A model generated the notes under the pieces. It saw nothing but the letters and a program-made list of their open reading frames with translations, was not told where the DNA came from and ran no database searches. A DNA stretch of 64,000 nt from Sphingobacteriaceae bacterium (GTDB taxonomy: Bacteria > Bacteroidota > Bacteroidia > B-17B0 > Aurantibacillaceae), in contig CANGGP010000004.1 of NCBI GenBank assembly GCA_947453445.1, positions 43,484 to 107,483 of the forward strand. Direction: 5' to 3'. Numbering within the stretch: position 1 is the stretch's first letter; every line of letters starts with the position of its first letter. A program made the position numbers and the translations under genes. Positions 53,197-63,255 of the stretch are shown in pieces.

Positions 53197-54195
53197 ATGA
53201 AATCTTACTTTTTTCTTTTACTTCTTTGTTTTTCAATTCAAGTCAATGCGCAGGAAGTCATTAAAATCAGTGGTTACGCCCAAGGCACAACCTACCACAT
53301 TAGCTATTACGATTCTTTAAACAGAAATTTTTTTGAAGACATAGAAAAACTATTGCATGACTTTGACTTGTCGGTTTCAACTTATGTACCCAACTCAATC
53401 ATTTCAAGAATAAACAGAAACGAAAAAAATGTAGTGCTCGATGATTGTTTCATTACCTGCTTTAACAAAGCAAAAGAAGTATGGAAAAACACTGATGGCG
53501 CCTTTGATCCAACCGTTTACCCGATTGTGAATATGTGGGGTTTTGGTCCTGGTAAAAAACAAAAAATAGAAAAAGCAAAAGTCGACAGTGTATTACATTT
53601 TGTTGGATTTAATTTAATTAAGATAAAAGGAAAGCACATTCACAAAAAAGATTCGCGCGTAGCCTTAGACTTTAACGCATTCGCACAAGGCTATTCTGTT
53701 GATGTGGTTTCAAAGTTCTTAAAATCAAAAGGCATCACAAGCTTTATTGTTGAAATTGGCGGAGAATTATTTGCTTCGGGTAAAAAACCGGATGGCGAAA
53801 ACTGGACGGTTGGCATCGAAAAACCCATCGACAATAAAGAAGGTGGAAATCCCTTAAAAGCCATTGTGAAACTCGAAAATTTAGCGCTGGCCACATCAGG
53901 TAACTACCGTCGGTTTGTGATAGAAGATGGTGTTAAATATGTGCATCACATTGACCCTAAAACAGGTTATCCTACAAAAAACAATCTGTTGAGCGCTTCC
54001 ATCTTTGCAAAGGATTGCATTTCGTCAGACGCCAATGCTACCGGTGTTTTGGTAATGGGGCTTGAAAAAGCAAAATTATTTTTAATTCGCCATCCTGAAA
54101 TGATGGCTTATTTAATTTACTCTGATGAAAATGGTCATTACCAAGTTTATGTTTCAGAGGCCCTTAAAACACTTATCACTGAAGTGAACGAGTAA
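53197..54195 (+). CDS. apbE: FAD:protein FMN transferase
   Basis: GYAQGTTYHISYY; ALDFNAFAQGYSVDVVSKFLKSKGI; VEIGGELFASGKKPDGENWTVGIEKP; HHIDPKTGYP; CISSDANATGVLVMG. Confidence 0.94.
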   Translation: MKSYFFLLLLCFSIQVNAQEVIKISGYAQGTTYHISYYDSLNRNFFEDIEKLLHDFDLSVSTYVPNSIISRINRNEKNVVLDDCFITCFNKAKEVWKNTDGAFDPTVYPIVNMWGFGPGKKQKIEKAKVDSVLHFVGFNLIKIKGKHIHKKDSRVALDFNAFAQGYSVDVVSKFLKSKGITSFIVEIGGELFASGKKPDGENWTVGIEKPIDNKEGGNPLKAIVKLENLALATSGNYRRFVIEDGVKYVHHIDPKTGYPTKNNLLSASIFAKDCISSDANATGVLVMGLEKAKLFLIRHPEMMAYLIYSDENGHYQVYVSEALKTLITEVNE

Positions 54196-54258
54196 TTTTT
54201 AACCCGGCAATAAGCTTCATTAAAAGCATTCACTAAGCACATTTTTATTCACAAAAAA

Positions 54259-54282
54259 AACAGCCTTTATTCAAAAGCTGTT
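54259..54282. terminator. Bidirectional terminator between apbE and the DUF2271-like gene
   Basis: aacagc...gctgtt stem flanked by A-run and T-run. Confidence 0.7.
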
Positions 54283-54304
54283 CTTTTTATTTTAGTGTAA
54301 AAAA

Positions 54305-55225
54305 CTAAGGATTAATAAATACTTTTTGTGTTACTGTGCCATAAGCATTCGACACTTTTACCAAATAGATACCACTTTTAAAAGTGGATACATCAATACT
54401 TTTTAATCCATTCACATTATAAACTTGTTTTTCGTCAAAAACAATGGCGCCGGTTGAATTCATGATGCTAATACTTTTTGCTTGAGCATAATCAACAAAC
54501 AACCATCCTTCGCTTGGATTAGGGAATACATTGATGATTGGAATCAATGCGTTTTGCTGTGATAAACCAACCAAATTTGGCGGCGGGGCAGTTGAACAAG
54601 TGTAATTTACAGATGGTGACAAATTACATGTAATCGGATCAGGACCACAAGTATCAACCAGTGTGGCTTTCCAGCTGATGCGAACACCAGTAATGTTGGT
54701 ATTATCGGGAGGTGTTTGCAAATCATCACAAGGCCCTTTATAAAAAGTATAGGAATACATTGCTGTTTGATTCGAGAGATGCCCCCATGTTTGTTGCAAT
54801 GTTACTTTATAAGTACCATCAGGCACTACAGTACCATTCACTGTGCCGTTAACGCCTTTTCCATCCCAGGTAAAAGATTTTGCGGAAAAACTTGGCAGTG
54901 TTGCGCCAGCAGTAGCATCCACTCTATTACAAAGCGCCGACAATGCATTGTTTGATGGACCACCCGAATTAACGGCCCAAGCGGGCAAGTGATCGTTGGT
55001 TCCTCCACCAACATAACGTAATTTGGTTTTTACAAATCCGCCAATACTATCTTGAATCCAAACAGCCAATACATTGCGTGGAATTTGGTAGCCTGAAGTT
55101 TGTGTAACAGGCAAAAAAGAACAAGTTAACACCCCTTGCGTTTGCGCTGAGGCAAGTGTAATTGAAGCAAGAATGATGAATAAAAATTTTGATGTTTTGT
55201 TGAGCATAAAAAAAATCTGCCGCAA
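54305..55225 (-). CDS. DUF2271-like protein with T9SS sorting domain
   Basis: VLAVWIQDSIGGFVKTKLRYVGGGTNDHLPAWAV...VDATAGATLPSFSAKSFTWDGKGVNG...GTYKVTLQQTWGH; C-terminal VFPNPSEGWLFVDYA...GIYLVKVS. Confidence 0.8.
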   Translation of the reverse strand: MRQIFFMLNKTSKFLFIILASITLASAQTQGVLTCSFLPVTQTSGYQIPRNVLAVWIQDSIGGFVKTKLRYVGGGTNDHLPAWAVNSGGPSNNALSALCNRVDATAGATLPSFSAKSFTWDGKGVNGTVNGTVVPDGTYKVTLQQTWGHLSNQTAMYSYTFYKGPCDDLQTPPDNTNITGVRISWKATLVDTCGPDPITCNLSPSVNYTCSTAPPPNLVGLSQQNALIPIINVFPNPSEGWLFVDYAQAKSISIMNSTGAIVFDEKQVYNVNGLKSIDVSTFKSGIYLVKVSNAYGTVTQKVFINP

Positions 55226-55324
55226 AGTACAAAATTCATCCTAATCTAAAACAACTAGTTTCAAATTGAATAAATTTTGAGGTAAATTGTGATTTATTTT
55301 CAGGAAAGACGTTAAATCAAATAT

Positions 55325-56155
55325 TTACTTGTATTTGGAAACTGTTTGGTGAATGTCAAGGAGCGGTTTTAAAAACTCTTCCAAATCATACACACAAAGC
55401 TGAGAAGCCGCATCACACAGTGCTTTTGCCGGTTCAGGGTGTGTTTCAATAAAAACACCATCAACGCCACTGGCTACCCCTGCTCTGCTTAATACTGGTA
55501 AAAATTCACGCATGCCACCTTTGGCATCCGAACTTGGAATACCATATTTGCGCACACAATGGGTAACATCAAAAACCACCGGATAACCCAAATTGTTCAT
55601 GTGAAAAAAACTGCGTGGATCAACAATTAAATCGTTATAACCAAAAACATAGCCTCTTTCGGTCAATATCAACTGGTCGTTACCGGCCTCTATACACTTA
55701 TTTAAAGGATGTTTCATGTTATCTGGAGCCAAAAATTGACCATGCTTAATGTTCACAACCTTTCCTGTTTTGGCTGCAGCCACAATTAAACTGCTCTGCA
55801 TACACAAATAAGCAGGTATTTGTAATACATCACATACTTCACCCGCAATTTCTGCCTGATAACTCTCGTGAATATCGGTTAAAAGCGGAAAACCAAATTG
55901 CTCTTTTACCTTGGCCAATATTTTCATGCCCTTTTCTAAGCCCGGACCATCGTAATACTTTAAACTACTGCGGTTATCTTTTAAAAAACTAGATTTATAA
56001 ATCACTTTAATTTTTAAGCGCTCGCTTACTTCTTTTAACTTTTCGGCGGTTTGCATCATGATGCTTTCATCTTCAATAACACAAGGACCGCTGATTAAGA
56101 ATAAATCATTTGATCCACATTCAATGTTTCCGACCTTAACTATTTTTTTTTGCAT
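55325..56155 (-). CDS. kdsA: 3-deoxy-8-phosphooctulonate synthase
   Basis: FLISGPCVIEDE, YKSSFLKDNRSSLKYYDGPG, LLTDIHES, HGQFLAPDNM, VFDVTHCVR. Confidence 0.95.
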   Translation of the reverse strand: MQKKIVKVGNIECGSNDLFLISGPCVIEDESIMMQTAEKLKEVSERLKIKVIYKSSFLKDNRSSLKYYDGPGLEKGMKILAKVKEQFGFPLLTDIHESYQAEIAGEVCDVLQIPAYLCMQSSLIVAAAKTGKVVNIKHGQFLAPDNMKHPLNKCIEAGNDQLILTERGYVFGYNDLIVDPRSFFHMNNLGYPVVFDVTHCVRKYGIPSSDAKGGMREFLPVLSRAGVASGVDGVFIETHPEPAKALCDAASQLCVYDLEEFLKPLLDIHQTVSKYK

Positions 56156-56252
56156 GTTTAAGCGATTTAAGACAGCAAAATAAACACATTTATGTGTATA
56201 ATAAAAGTGGCATTAACATAAATAAACCTTATTAAACATCTTTCTTTAATGT

Positions 56253-57623
56253 ATGAATCAAAAGAAAGTACATTTAATTGCCATTGGCGGAAGTGCCATG
56301 CACAACATGGCCTTGGCATTACATGAAAAAGGATTTGCAGTAAGCGGCAGCGACGACGAAATTAATGAGCCCAGCAAAAGCCGATTGGCAAAGGCAGGTC
56401 TGTTACCTGTTGAAATTGGCTGGTTTCCTGATAAAATAAGCGGTGATTTAGATGCAGTGATATTGGGTATGCATGCCCGTGAAGATAATCCTGAGTTAAT
56501 ACGTGCACGACAAATGGGTCTTAAGATATACTCCTATCCGGAATACATTTATGAGGCCACAAAGGACAAAACACGCATTGTAATTGGCGGCAGCCATGGC
56601 AAAACAACTATTACCGCCATGATTTTGCATGTAATGCAAAGCTTGGGCATTGAAACCGATTACATGGTAGGTGCGCAACTCGAAGGTTTTAACACCATGG
56701 TTCGTTTTAGCAACACATCGAAATACGCAGTGATTGAAGGAGATGAATACTTGGCATCTCCCATCGATCGCAGACCTAAATTTCACTTATATAAACCCAA
56801 CATCGCCATCATCAGCGGTATTGCATGGGACCACATCAATGTTTTTCCAACTTTCGACATTTATGTTGATCAATTCAGAAAATTCATCAATTTAATTGAA
56901 CCCAATGGTAGTTTGGTTTATTGCAGCGAAGACAAGGTATTAAAGGAACTCTGCGAGTCGATTAACGACAGGAAGATTGAAAAAACAGCCTATTCGGTGC
57001 CTGCACACAACATTGTGAATGGTACAACCAATTTGATTTCGAATGCTGAAGTGATTCCCTTGCAAATATTTGGTAAGCACAACCTCATGAATTTAAATGG
57101 CGCCAGATTGGTGTGCAATAAAATTGGCATTAGCAACAACCAATTTTACACTGCGATACAAAGTTTTAAAGGTGCGGCAAAGCGCTTAGAGTTGGTTTAC
57201 AAAAACGAAACATTTAATTTTTATAAAGATTTTGCCCATTCCCCTTCTAAGTTAAAAGCCACTACTGATGCGGTAAAACAACAATTTCCAAACAGAAAAA
57301 TTGTGGCCTGTATGGAACTGCATACTTTTAGCAGCTTGAATGAAGAATTTTTAAAACAATACAAAGATTCGATGAATTTAGCAGATGAAGCAATTGTTTA
57401 CTTTAATCCGCACACCATTGCGCATAAAAAGCTCAAAGAAATCACCAAAGAACAAGTGCATGCCTGCTTTAACCGTTCTGATTTAATTGTATTAACCGAA
57501 AGTGAGGCCGTATTGCAACATCTCAAAGCGCAAAACTGGAACAATGCGGTTTTATTGATGATGAGCAGCGGTAATTTTGACGGAGTGGATTTTAATGCAT
57601 TGGCCAAATCACTCACAATTTAA
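56253..57623 (+). CDS. mpl: Mpl-like UDP-N-acetylmuramate peptide ligase
   Basis: IAIGGSAMHNMALALHEKGFAVSGSDDEI; IGGSHGKTTITAMILHVM; SPIDRRPKFHLYKP; DFAHSPSKLKAT. Confidence 0.92.
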   Translation: MNQKKVHLIAIGGSAMHNMALALHEKGFAVSGSDDEINEPSKSRLAKAGLLPVEIGWFPDKISGDLDAVILGMHAREDNPELIRARQMGLKIYSYPEYIYEATKDKTRIVIGGSHGKTTITAMILHVMQSLGIETDYMVGAQLEGFNTMVRFSNTSKYAVIEGDEYLASPIDRRPKFHLYKPNIAIISGIAWDHINVFPTFDIYVDQFRKFINLIEPNGSLVYCSEDKVLKELCESINDRKIEKTAYSVPAHNIVNGTTNLISNAEVIPLQIFGKHNLMNLNGARLVCNKIGISNNQFYTAIQSFKGAAKRLELVYKNETFNFYKDFAHSPSKLKATTDAVKQQFPNRKIVACMELHTFSSLNEEFLKQYKDSMNLADEAIVYFNPHTIAHKKLKEITKEQVHACFNRSDLIVLTESEAVLQHLKAQNWNNAVLLMMSSGNFDGVDFNALAKSLTI

Positions 57624-57836
57624 TTGTTCCTTAACCATCGCTTCACAATGCATCATTGAATATCACTTATTTTTGGTGCTACAAAGCGATGGTAGATTTT
57701 TATCAAAGTAACAAAGAGCAAATACGACAAAGTTTCTTACTGATTGTATTATTGATTTTGATATCCTTGTCTTCACTCAATAATTAAGCTTGCTGAACAT
57801 CGGCTAAATGCTTAATTTTATTGGTGCAGACCAAAG

Positions 57837-58409
57837 ATGAATTACCTTGCACACGCCTTTTTATCGAACAATGACAGCCACTTGCTAGTAGGTAACTTTA
57901 TTGCTGACCATTTACGGGGCAATAATTTTGGTAATTTACCTTCGGGCATTATAAAAGGCATTCATCTGCACCGAAAGATTGACACTTTTACGGATACCCA
58001 CCCCGAATTTAAAAAAGCAAAGCGTATTTTTTACAAAGGATTTGAAAAGCACAGCGGCATTTTGGTAGATATTTATTTTGACCATCTTTTGGCTAAAAGT
58101 TTTGAAAAATATTCGTCTACCCCATTGCACGAATTTTCGCACGCTGTTTACAGGATATATGCCGATCATACACATCACTTGCCCCAAAGCAGCAGCCGCT
58201 TTTTGGACTACGTGATGAAAAACAACGTGTACCATGCTTATGCCAGTAGTGAAGGCATTGAAAAGGTTTTGTATCACCTATCGCACCGCATTCAACACAA
58301 TGTTCAATTAGATGCATCGATGCGTTTATTTGAAGCCAATGAATCTGAACTAATAAAATCATTCGACATTTTCTTTACAGATGCCTGCAAAACTTTTTTG
58401 ATTGATTGA
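57837..58409 (+). CDS. Acyl carrier protein phosphodiesterase (AcpH-like)
   Basis: MNYLAHAFLSNNDSHLLVGNFIADHLRG...GIHLHRKIDTFTDTHPEFKKAKRIF. Confidence 0.92.
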   Translation: MNYLAHAFLSNNDSHLLVGNFIADHLRGNNFGNLPSGIIKGIHLHRKIDTFTDTHPEFKKAKRIFYKGFEKHSGILVDIYFDHLLAKSFEKYSSTPLHEFSHAVYRIYADHTHHLPQSSSRFLDYVMKNNVYHAYASSEGIEKVLYHLSHRIQHNVQLDASMRLFEANESELIKSFDIFFTDACKTFLID

Positions 58410-59113
58410 TGCAAACCCGCTTTAAAAATAACTTTTCATTTTACTTGCTTTTTTGTGCTTTGCTAATCGTCTTTGGCTGTAAGAAAAACCTTAGCAACCC
58501 TCCTCCACCTTCACCTGTGGCGTGTTTCAACACATCAAGCAATTTCCAAAAAATCAATGAGAGTATCAATTTTAGTAATTGTTCCGAAAATTTCGAAACC
58601 GTGAAATGGGATTTTGGTGATGGCAGCACTTCTGCGGAAAGTAATCCAACTTACCGATATGCCCGGATTGGACAATACAATGTTACTTTAGATGTATTTA
58701 AAATCAATCAATCGGCACGCATTTCGAAAAAAATATTGATAGCCAATCAAGTACAGATGGACTTTAATGTCCTCATGAAAAATTTTAAAGGTGCTGTTAC
58801 CAATGGTACTTTTACTTGTCAATTTTATGCCATCAATGGCTCAGATAGTCCAAAAGACCTGATTCGTTTAAATTACCCAAGTATCAACAGCAGCAATTAC
58901 ACCATAAAAGCAGATTTGAGCGGTTTGTATATAGTGAACAATGCACTAATAACGCAGCGCTTTAAAATGATTGCCTTTAATGCACAGGGCGCGATTGATA
59001 GTATAGTTACACAGCCAATCAACATCATTGATTGTGATGCATATTTAAATTACTCCGCTAAACTTAATTTTTGTGATGTAGATTACGCAATAAGCTTAAA
59101 ATACCTTAACTAA
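58406..59113 (+). CDS. PKD-domain lipoprotein
   Basis: Lipobox IVFGC; VKWDFGDGSTSAESNPTYRYARIGQYNVTL; 4 bp overlap with the upstream gene. Confidence 0.8.
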   Translation: MMQTRFKNNFSFYLLFCALLIVFGCKKNLSNPPPPSPVACFNTSSNFQKINESINFSNCSENFETVKWDFGDGSTSAESNPTYRYARIGQYNVTLDVFKINQSARISKKILIANQVQMDFNVLMKNFKGAVTNGTFTCQFYAINGSDSPKDLIRLNYPSINSSNYTIKADLSGLYIVNNALITQRFKMIAFNAQGAIDSIVTQPINIIDCDAYLNYSAKLNFCDVDYAISLKYLN

Positions 59114-59262
59114 TTTTGAAAATTAGTTGCTTTGCGAGGCAAACAATGCTACAATTATTTTTTTACTCATAACAGGTGACATGTGTAAGGATGCAATTCT
59201 GTCGATTTTGCTAACTTGTATATGCGATAAGGGAAGATTATTTTTACAAAAAGTAATTCCAC

Positions 59263-60480
59263 TTGAAGAAAACAAAAAATTGGTCTACCAAAAAATTAGT
59301 ACTATTCTCTATAATTAGTATTTTATTAGCCTTATTTGTGGTTGAATTAACTTGCAGGGCCATTTTTTGGTTGCAATATGGCCAACATCACACCACATTA
59401 ACTGTGCAATGGCAACCCCGATGGATTTCGGATACAAATTTGATTTGGACCAACCGACCACTTTACATGGAAAGTAGGCAACAATTTCAATACAATGAAG
59501 TGGGCATGCGTGTAAGACTTGGTGATGTGCGAATGCCTGTAAAACAAAAAAACGATTTTTGGGTGTTTCTATTCGGTGGCTCCGCAATGGCAGGAATGGG
59601 CTCAAATAAAGATGGCGATTGGATAAAAATAACTGGTGTTTATGATCATTCAATTGATGAATCTATCGACGGCTACTTAGAAAAAATATTACAAGCCAAA
59701 ATGAAGGGTAAGAGAGTATTGGTTTTCAATGCCGCCGTTTCGGGTCATAGCACTTATCAAAGTCATTTACGATACCATTTATTAAAAACTTTCAAGCCCG
59801 ATTGGATTATTTCAATGGACGGGGTGAATGAACCTTATTATTTAAATGAAACTGAAAGTGTAATTGACTATTTAAAAAAACAATGGGATAAAAATCCAGC
59901 ACAAAATTTCATAGAAACCACTTGGACACAAAAGATATTACATACTGCCTTTTATTTTTTATTAAATCGTAGTATATACAATATCCATGAAAATACGCGC
60001 ATTGCAAATGTGCGTGACTCACTTCCATTTTATCAAAATAAATGGTTGCAACACAAAACAATTGTTCCCTCGGAAACCCTTGTTAATAAAGGCCTCATTA
60101 AGGCTATTGATTCATACTCAAATCAAGTCACCGGCTTTATTCATGAATTAGAAATGGATAAACAAAGGTATCTGCTGTTATTACAACCACACTTATCTTT
60201 AAGAGACACCAGTAAACTGAGTGTTACAGAAAAAGCCACGTACAATTATTATTATAGCATTGCGAACGATACATCCGTCACTTTCTTAAAATCAATTTAC
60301 CGCTCATTTCAACATCAAAAAACGAATTATGGCGAATATTGTAGCATGGAACAAGTGTACAGTTGGCAGCACCAAGTTTTTGTAGATTATTGTCATTTTA
60401 GCAAGTTGAGTAATGAAAAAATCGCAAAAGAAATTTGCACCTATATTCTTTCAAACAGCACTGTTAGGCCATTTAACTAG
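59263..60480 (+). CDS. SGNH-hydrolase-like membrane-anchored protein (TTG start)
   Basis: N-terminal TM, FLFGGSAMAGMG, VFNAAVSGHSTYQS, C-terminal VDYCHFSKLSNEKIA. Confidence 0.7.
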   Translation: MKKTKNWSTKKLVLFSIISILLALFVVELTCRAIFWLQYGQHHTTLTVQWQPRWISDTNLIWTNRPLYMESRQQFQYNEVGMRVRLGDVRMPVKQKNDFWVFLFGGSAMAGMGSNKDGDWIKITGVYDHSIDESIDGYLEKILQAKMKGKRVLVFNAAVSGHSTYQSHLRYHLLKTFKPDWIISMDGVNEPYYLNETESVIDYLKKQWDKNPAQNFIETTWTQKILHTAFYFLLNRSIYNIHENTRIANVRDSLPFYQNKWLQHKTIVPSETLVNKGLIKAIDSYSNQVTGFIHELEMDKQRYLLLLQPHLSLRDTSKLSVTEKATYNYYYSIANDTSVTFLKSIYRSFQHQKTNYGEYCSMEQVYSWQHQVFVDYCHFSKLSNEKIAKEICTYILSNSTVRPFN

Positions 60481-60724
60481 TAGACAATACTTGAAATTAA
60501 TTTATCGCGAAACAGATATAATTCAACCCCGCAGCATCGACTCAGAAAATAGAATTGCATTTAAGTTTTAATGAATGTTTAAAGCTCCGGTTTTCACTAG
60601 GACTTCATTTTGCGAAATATTTTAGCGGATTTGTTTAAAATGCTTCCAATTAAAATTCAAAGTTGGTGTTAGACTCAATTAATTGATTCAACCAAAGGTG
60701 CCATTTGGGTAATACACACATTCA

Positions 60725-62128
60725 TTACATTTTAATTTTTATTATTATTCTAAATCCAATTTTTGGAGATGCTTTAGGATTGAGTTCAAATTCGTCTTCA
60801 CTATTTAATACTAAATGTTCAAAATCACTTGCCCAATTGCCACCTTTTGTTTTAATATTTTTATTTTCATCAGCGTAAACAAGTTCCGACACATTGCCAC
60901 TCATTGCATAAAGACCAAAGGCGTTGGGATTGTAACACCAAACCAAGACTGATGCTGTTCCCGGGTCGCGTAACATCATGCCTGCTGTGGTGTAACAACT
61001 TTCATCCACTTTTTCATGATTATTGCAAATAGGGAGTCTTATTTTTTCTTTCAACTTTTGGAAACAACAATTAGCCATAAAACAATTAACACGATTTTGA
61101 ATTGAATCATGTGGCCAAGGGTACATGGCATTTTTTCTTCCGGCGCTTGCTGCTATCATCCATTCAGTTTCATTGGGCAGACTGATTTTTACTTTTGGTG
61201 CTTTGTTATCCTTTGCATTAATTAGTTCAAGTTCAGATTCCAACCAATTGCAATACATTTCTGCTCCTTGCGGTGAGATATTTACTACCGGATAGTCGTT
61301 GTATTTTTTCTCCGTAAAATAATCCTTGGCTAAATAATTAAATGTGGTTTGATCGGCTGCATTTATCCATAAATCTTGTGAAGGTTTAGCTTTTAAAAAA
61401 TCTTCTTTTTTACCCTGTATTAATAAGTCGAATAAAAAGGTACGATATTCTAAATTCGTTATTTCAGCTGCCTGCATGTAAAACGAGGGCATGCCATCAG
61501 TTGTTTTAATTTTTGGATAATAAGCGTTATTAAGTTTTGTGATAAGCCTCAACATCCGCTTCTTTTGTTTTTCGTTATACTTCATTTCTTTTTCAGTAAG
61601 AACTGGGAATACATATTCATCGGTCTTTTCTTGAGAGGTGTTTGAAAGCATTGCAAAATTTTGCGCTGGTTCACTTGGCTGTGTTTGGTTTACTTGAAAT
61701 TCTTGCCATTGATAGTTGCGTCCTTCTACTTGAGTGACGAGATCATCGGCTTCAGCGCTCAAAACAGTTCTCTCTGCCTTTGTTTTAAGAGCAAACACTT
61801 TTTTAATTTCCTTTTTGGGTGCGGTTTCGACTAATGTTTCTTTTTTAATTTGTGAAACCATGTTGTTATTTACATAATTGTTGTGACTATCGGTGTTGTG
61901 ATTAAAAAATGCAAAAGCACAAAAAACAAATCCTGCAAATACAATCCCTAAAAGAAGTGCTTTTTTAAAAGTTGTGAAAGTTTGATGATTTTTTACAAGC
62001 GTATACTGAGCAACTGTTTCCATGACTTTTTCGGTTTTATTATGGTTTTTATCAAGATTTAAAAATGCCCTTGCAAGCAATGCGTTTAATTCTGTTTCAG
62101 AAATTATACTTTGTTCATCTCTTTTCAT
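60725..62128 (-). CDS. Single-TM protein with C-terminal FGE-sulfatase/SUMF1-like (GldK-like) domain
   Basis: N-terminal cytosolic segment, TM ALLLGIVFAGFVFCAFAFF, then FYMQAAEITNLEYRTFL...YPVVNISPQGAEMYCNWLE...LPNETEWMIAASAG...GLYAMSGNVSELV...TKGGNW...KIGFRI. Confidence 0.8.
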   Translation of the reverse strand: MKRDEQSIISETELNALLARAFLNLDKNHNKTEKVMETVAQYTLVKNHQTFTTFKKALLLGIVFAGFVFCAFAFFNHNTDSHNNYVNNNMVSQIKKETLVETAPKKEIKKVFALKTKAERTVLSAEADDLVTQVEGRNYQWQEFQVNQTQPSEPAQNFAMLSNTSQEKTDEYVFPVLTEKEMKYNEKQKKRMLRLITKLNNAYYPKIKTTDGMPSFYMQAAEITNLEYRTFLFDLLIQGKKEDFLKAKPSQDLWINAADQTTFNYLAKDYFTEKKYNDYPVVNISPQGAEMYCNWLESELELINAKDNKAPKVKISLPNETEWMIAASAGRKNAMYPWPHDSIQNRVNCFMANCCFQKLKEKIRLPICNNHEKVDESCYTTAGMMLRDPGTASVLVWCYNPNAFGLYAMSGNVSELVYADENKNIKTKGGNWASDFEHLVLNSEDEFELNPKASPKIGFRIIIKIKM

Positions 62129-62678
62129 TGTTTGATTTTATTAATTCGTTTTCCATATCCTCCAGTAATTGCTTTTTGAGCCTGGCATAATACACTTTAA
62201 GTTGTTTTTCGGGTTTTTGTACAAATTTGCTAATTTCACTATATGGCATATCTTGCCCTCGCATGAGTAGCAAAATACGTTGCCATTCTTCCATTCTGTC
62301 AAGTAACAGCTGTAATAATTTCAATTTTTGATTGGGTATTTCTTCGCTCTCATCTGTATTGGCAACAAAATCAACCAAGGTTATTTCCTTGTTTTTTGTT
62401 TCAAAAGTTTTTGAGTCTCTGAAATAATTGCGCAGGTAATTGATATGTGTTTTAAAAACAAAGGCCGCTTGTTTGTTTTCGTTTTCAAATTTGTAATTAT
62501 CCTCAACATCAGCGATTTTATAAATTGTTTTATAAACTAAACTTTGTGCATCATCTTCATTAATTTGGTATCTATTTTTTGTGTATGCAAGCAGCTTTCG
62601 TGCATACAGTTCATGAAGCTTTTTGACTCTCTTTTGGAGTTCTAAATCATTCACTTTATGTTTTAATAAAAAATCCAT
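62115..62678 (-). CDS. Sigma-70-family RNA polymerase sigma factor
   Basis: About 187 aa; EDDAQSLVYKTIYKIAD region 2-like, LDRMEEWQRILLLMRGQDMPYSEISKFVQKPEKQLKVYYARLKKQL region 4-like; overlaps the next gene by 14 bp. Confidence 0.75.
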   Translation of the reverse strand: MDFLLKHKVNDLELQKRVKKLHELYARKLLAYTKNRYQINEDDAQSLVYKTIYKIADVEDNYKFENENKQAAFVFKTHINYLRNYFRDSKTFETKNKEITLVDFVANTDESEEIPNQKLKLLQLLLDRMEEWQRILLLMRGQDMPYSEISKFVQKPEKQLKVYYARLKKQLLEDMENELIKSNNEKR

Positions 62679-62942
62679 TGTTTGTTATTAAGTATAACAC
62701 CAATTGGTAACAATTTAGTGCTTCATCAGCAAGTAATAAAGAAATGGAAAAAGTTTATATAAAATAAAAAGGTGGTAATAGTACTTTGATATCAGAAACA
62801 AAGAATAAAAGAAGCTGGTAGAGATAGTTAATTTGACACAAACATGGCGATGAATTCTAGAATCCATTTCTTATGTGATCTCATCTTGAGCGTTTCGCCG
62901 TATGCCGGATACTAGAAATATTACAAAGGTTTATAAACGCAA

Positions 62943-62971
62943 AAACCCCCACTAAATAAATAGTGAGGGTT
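62943..62971 (-). terminator. Terminator hairpin, outermost of the rrn tail
   Basis: aacccccact...agtgagggtt followed by 5S-tail copy. Confidence 0.7.
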
Positions 62972-62973
62972 CT

Positions 62974-63255
62974 TTTCTTTAAAATTGGCATCTTAGTAAT
63001 CTCTTAGCAATTGCGAGAGCATTGCTCGAAGCAATCTGCTTAGAGATTACTAATCCCGAGCTTGCCTCGGGAGACATACTTTACAAAATGATATAAAACA
63101 AAAAACCCCGTGTATTTCTACACAGGGTTCTTTTCTTTAAAATTGGCATCTTAGATAGCGCTTAGTTTTTGCAAGAGCTTGTCTCGCCGCAAAGACTTAG
63201 CGCTATCTAATCCCGAGCTTGCCTCGGGAGACATACTTTACAAAATGATATAAAA
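62974..63255 (-). repeat. Two tandem units downstream of 5S, each with a copy of the 5S 3' tail, a 60 bp palindrome and a TCCCGAG palindrome
   Basis: tttaaaattggcatc + TTAG[..]CTAA palindrome + tcccgagcttgcctcggga + gacatactttacaaaatgatataaaac repeated twice, separated by the same terminator. Confidence 0.85.
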
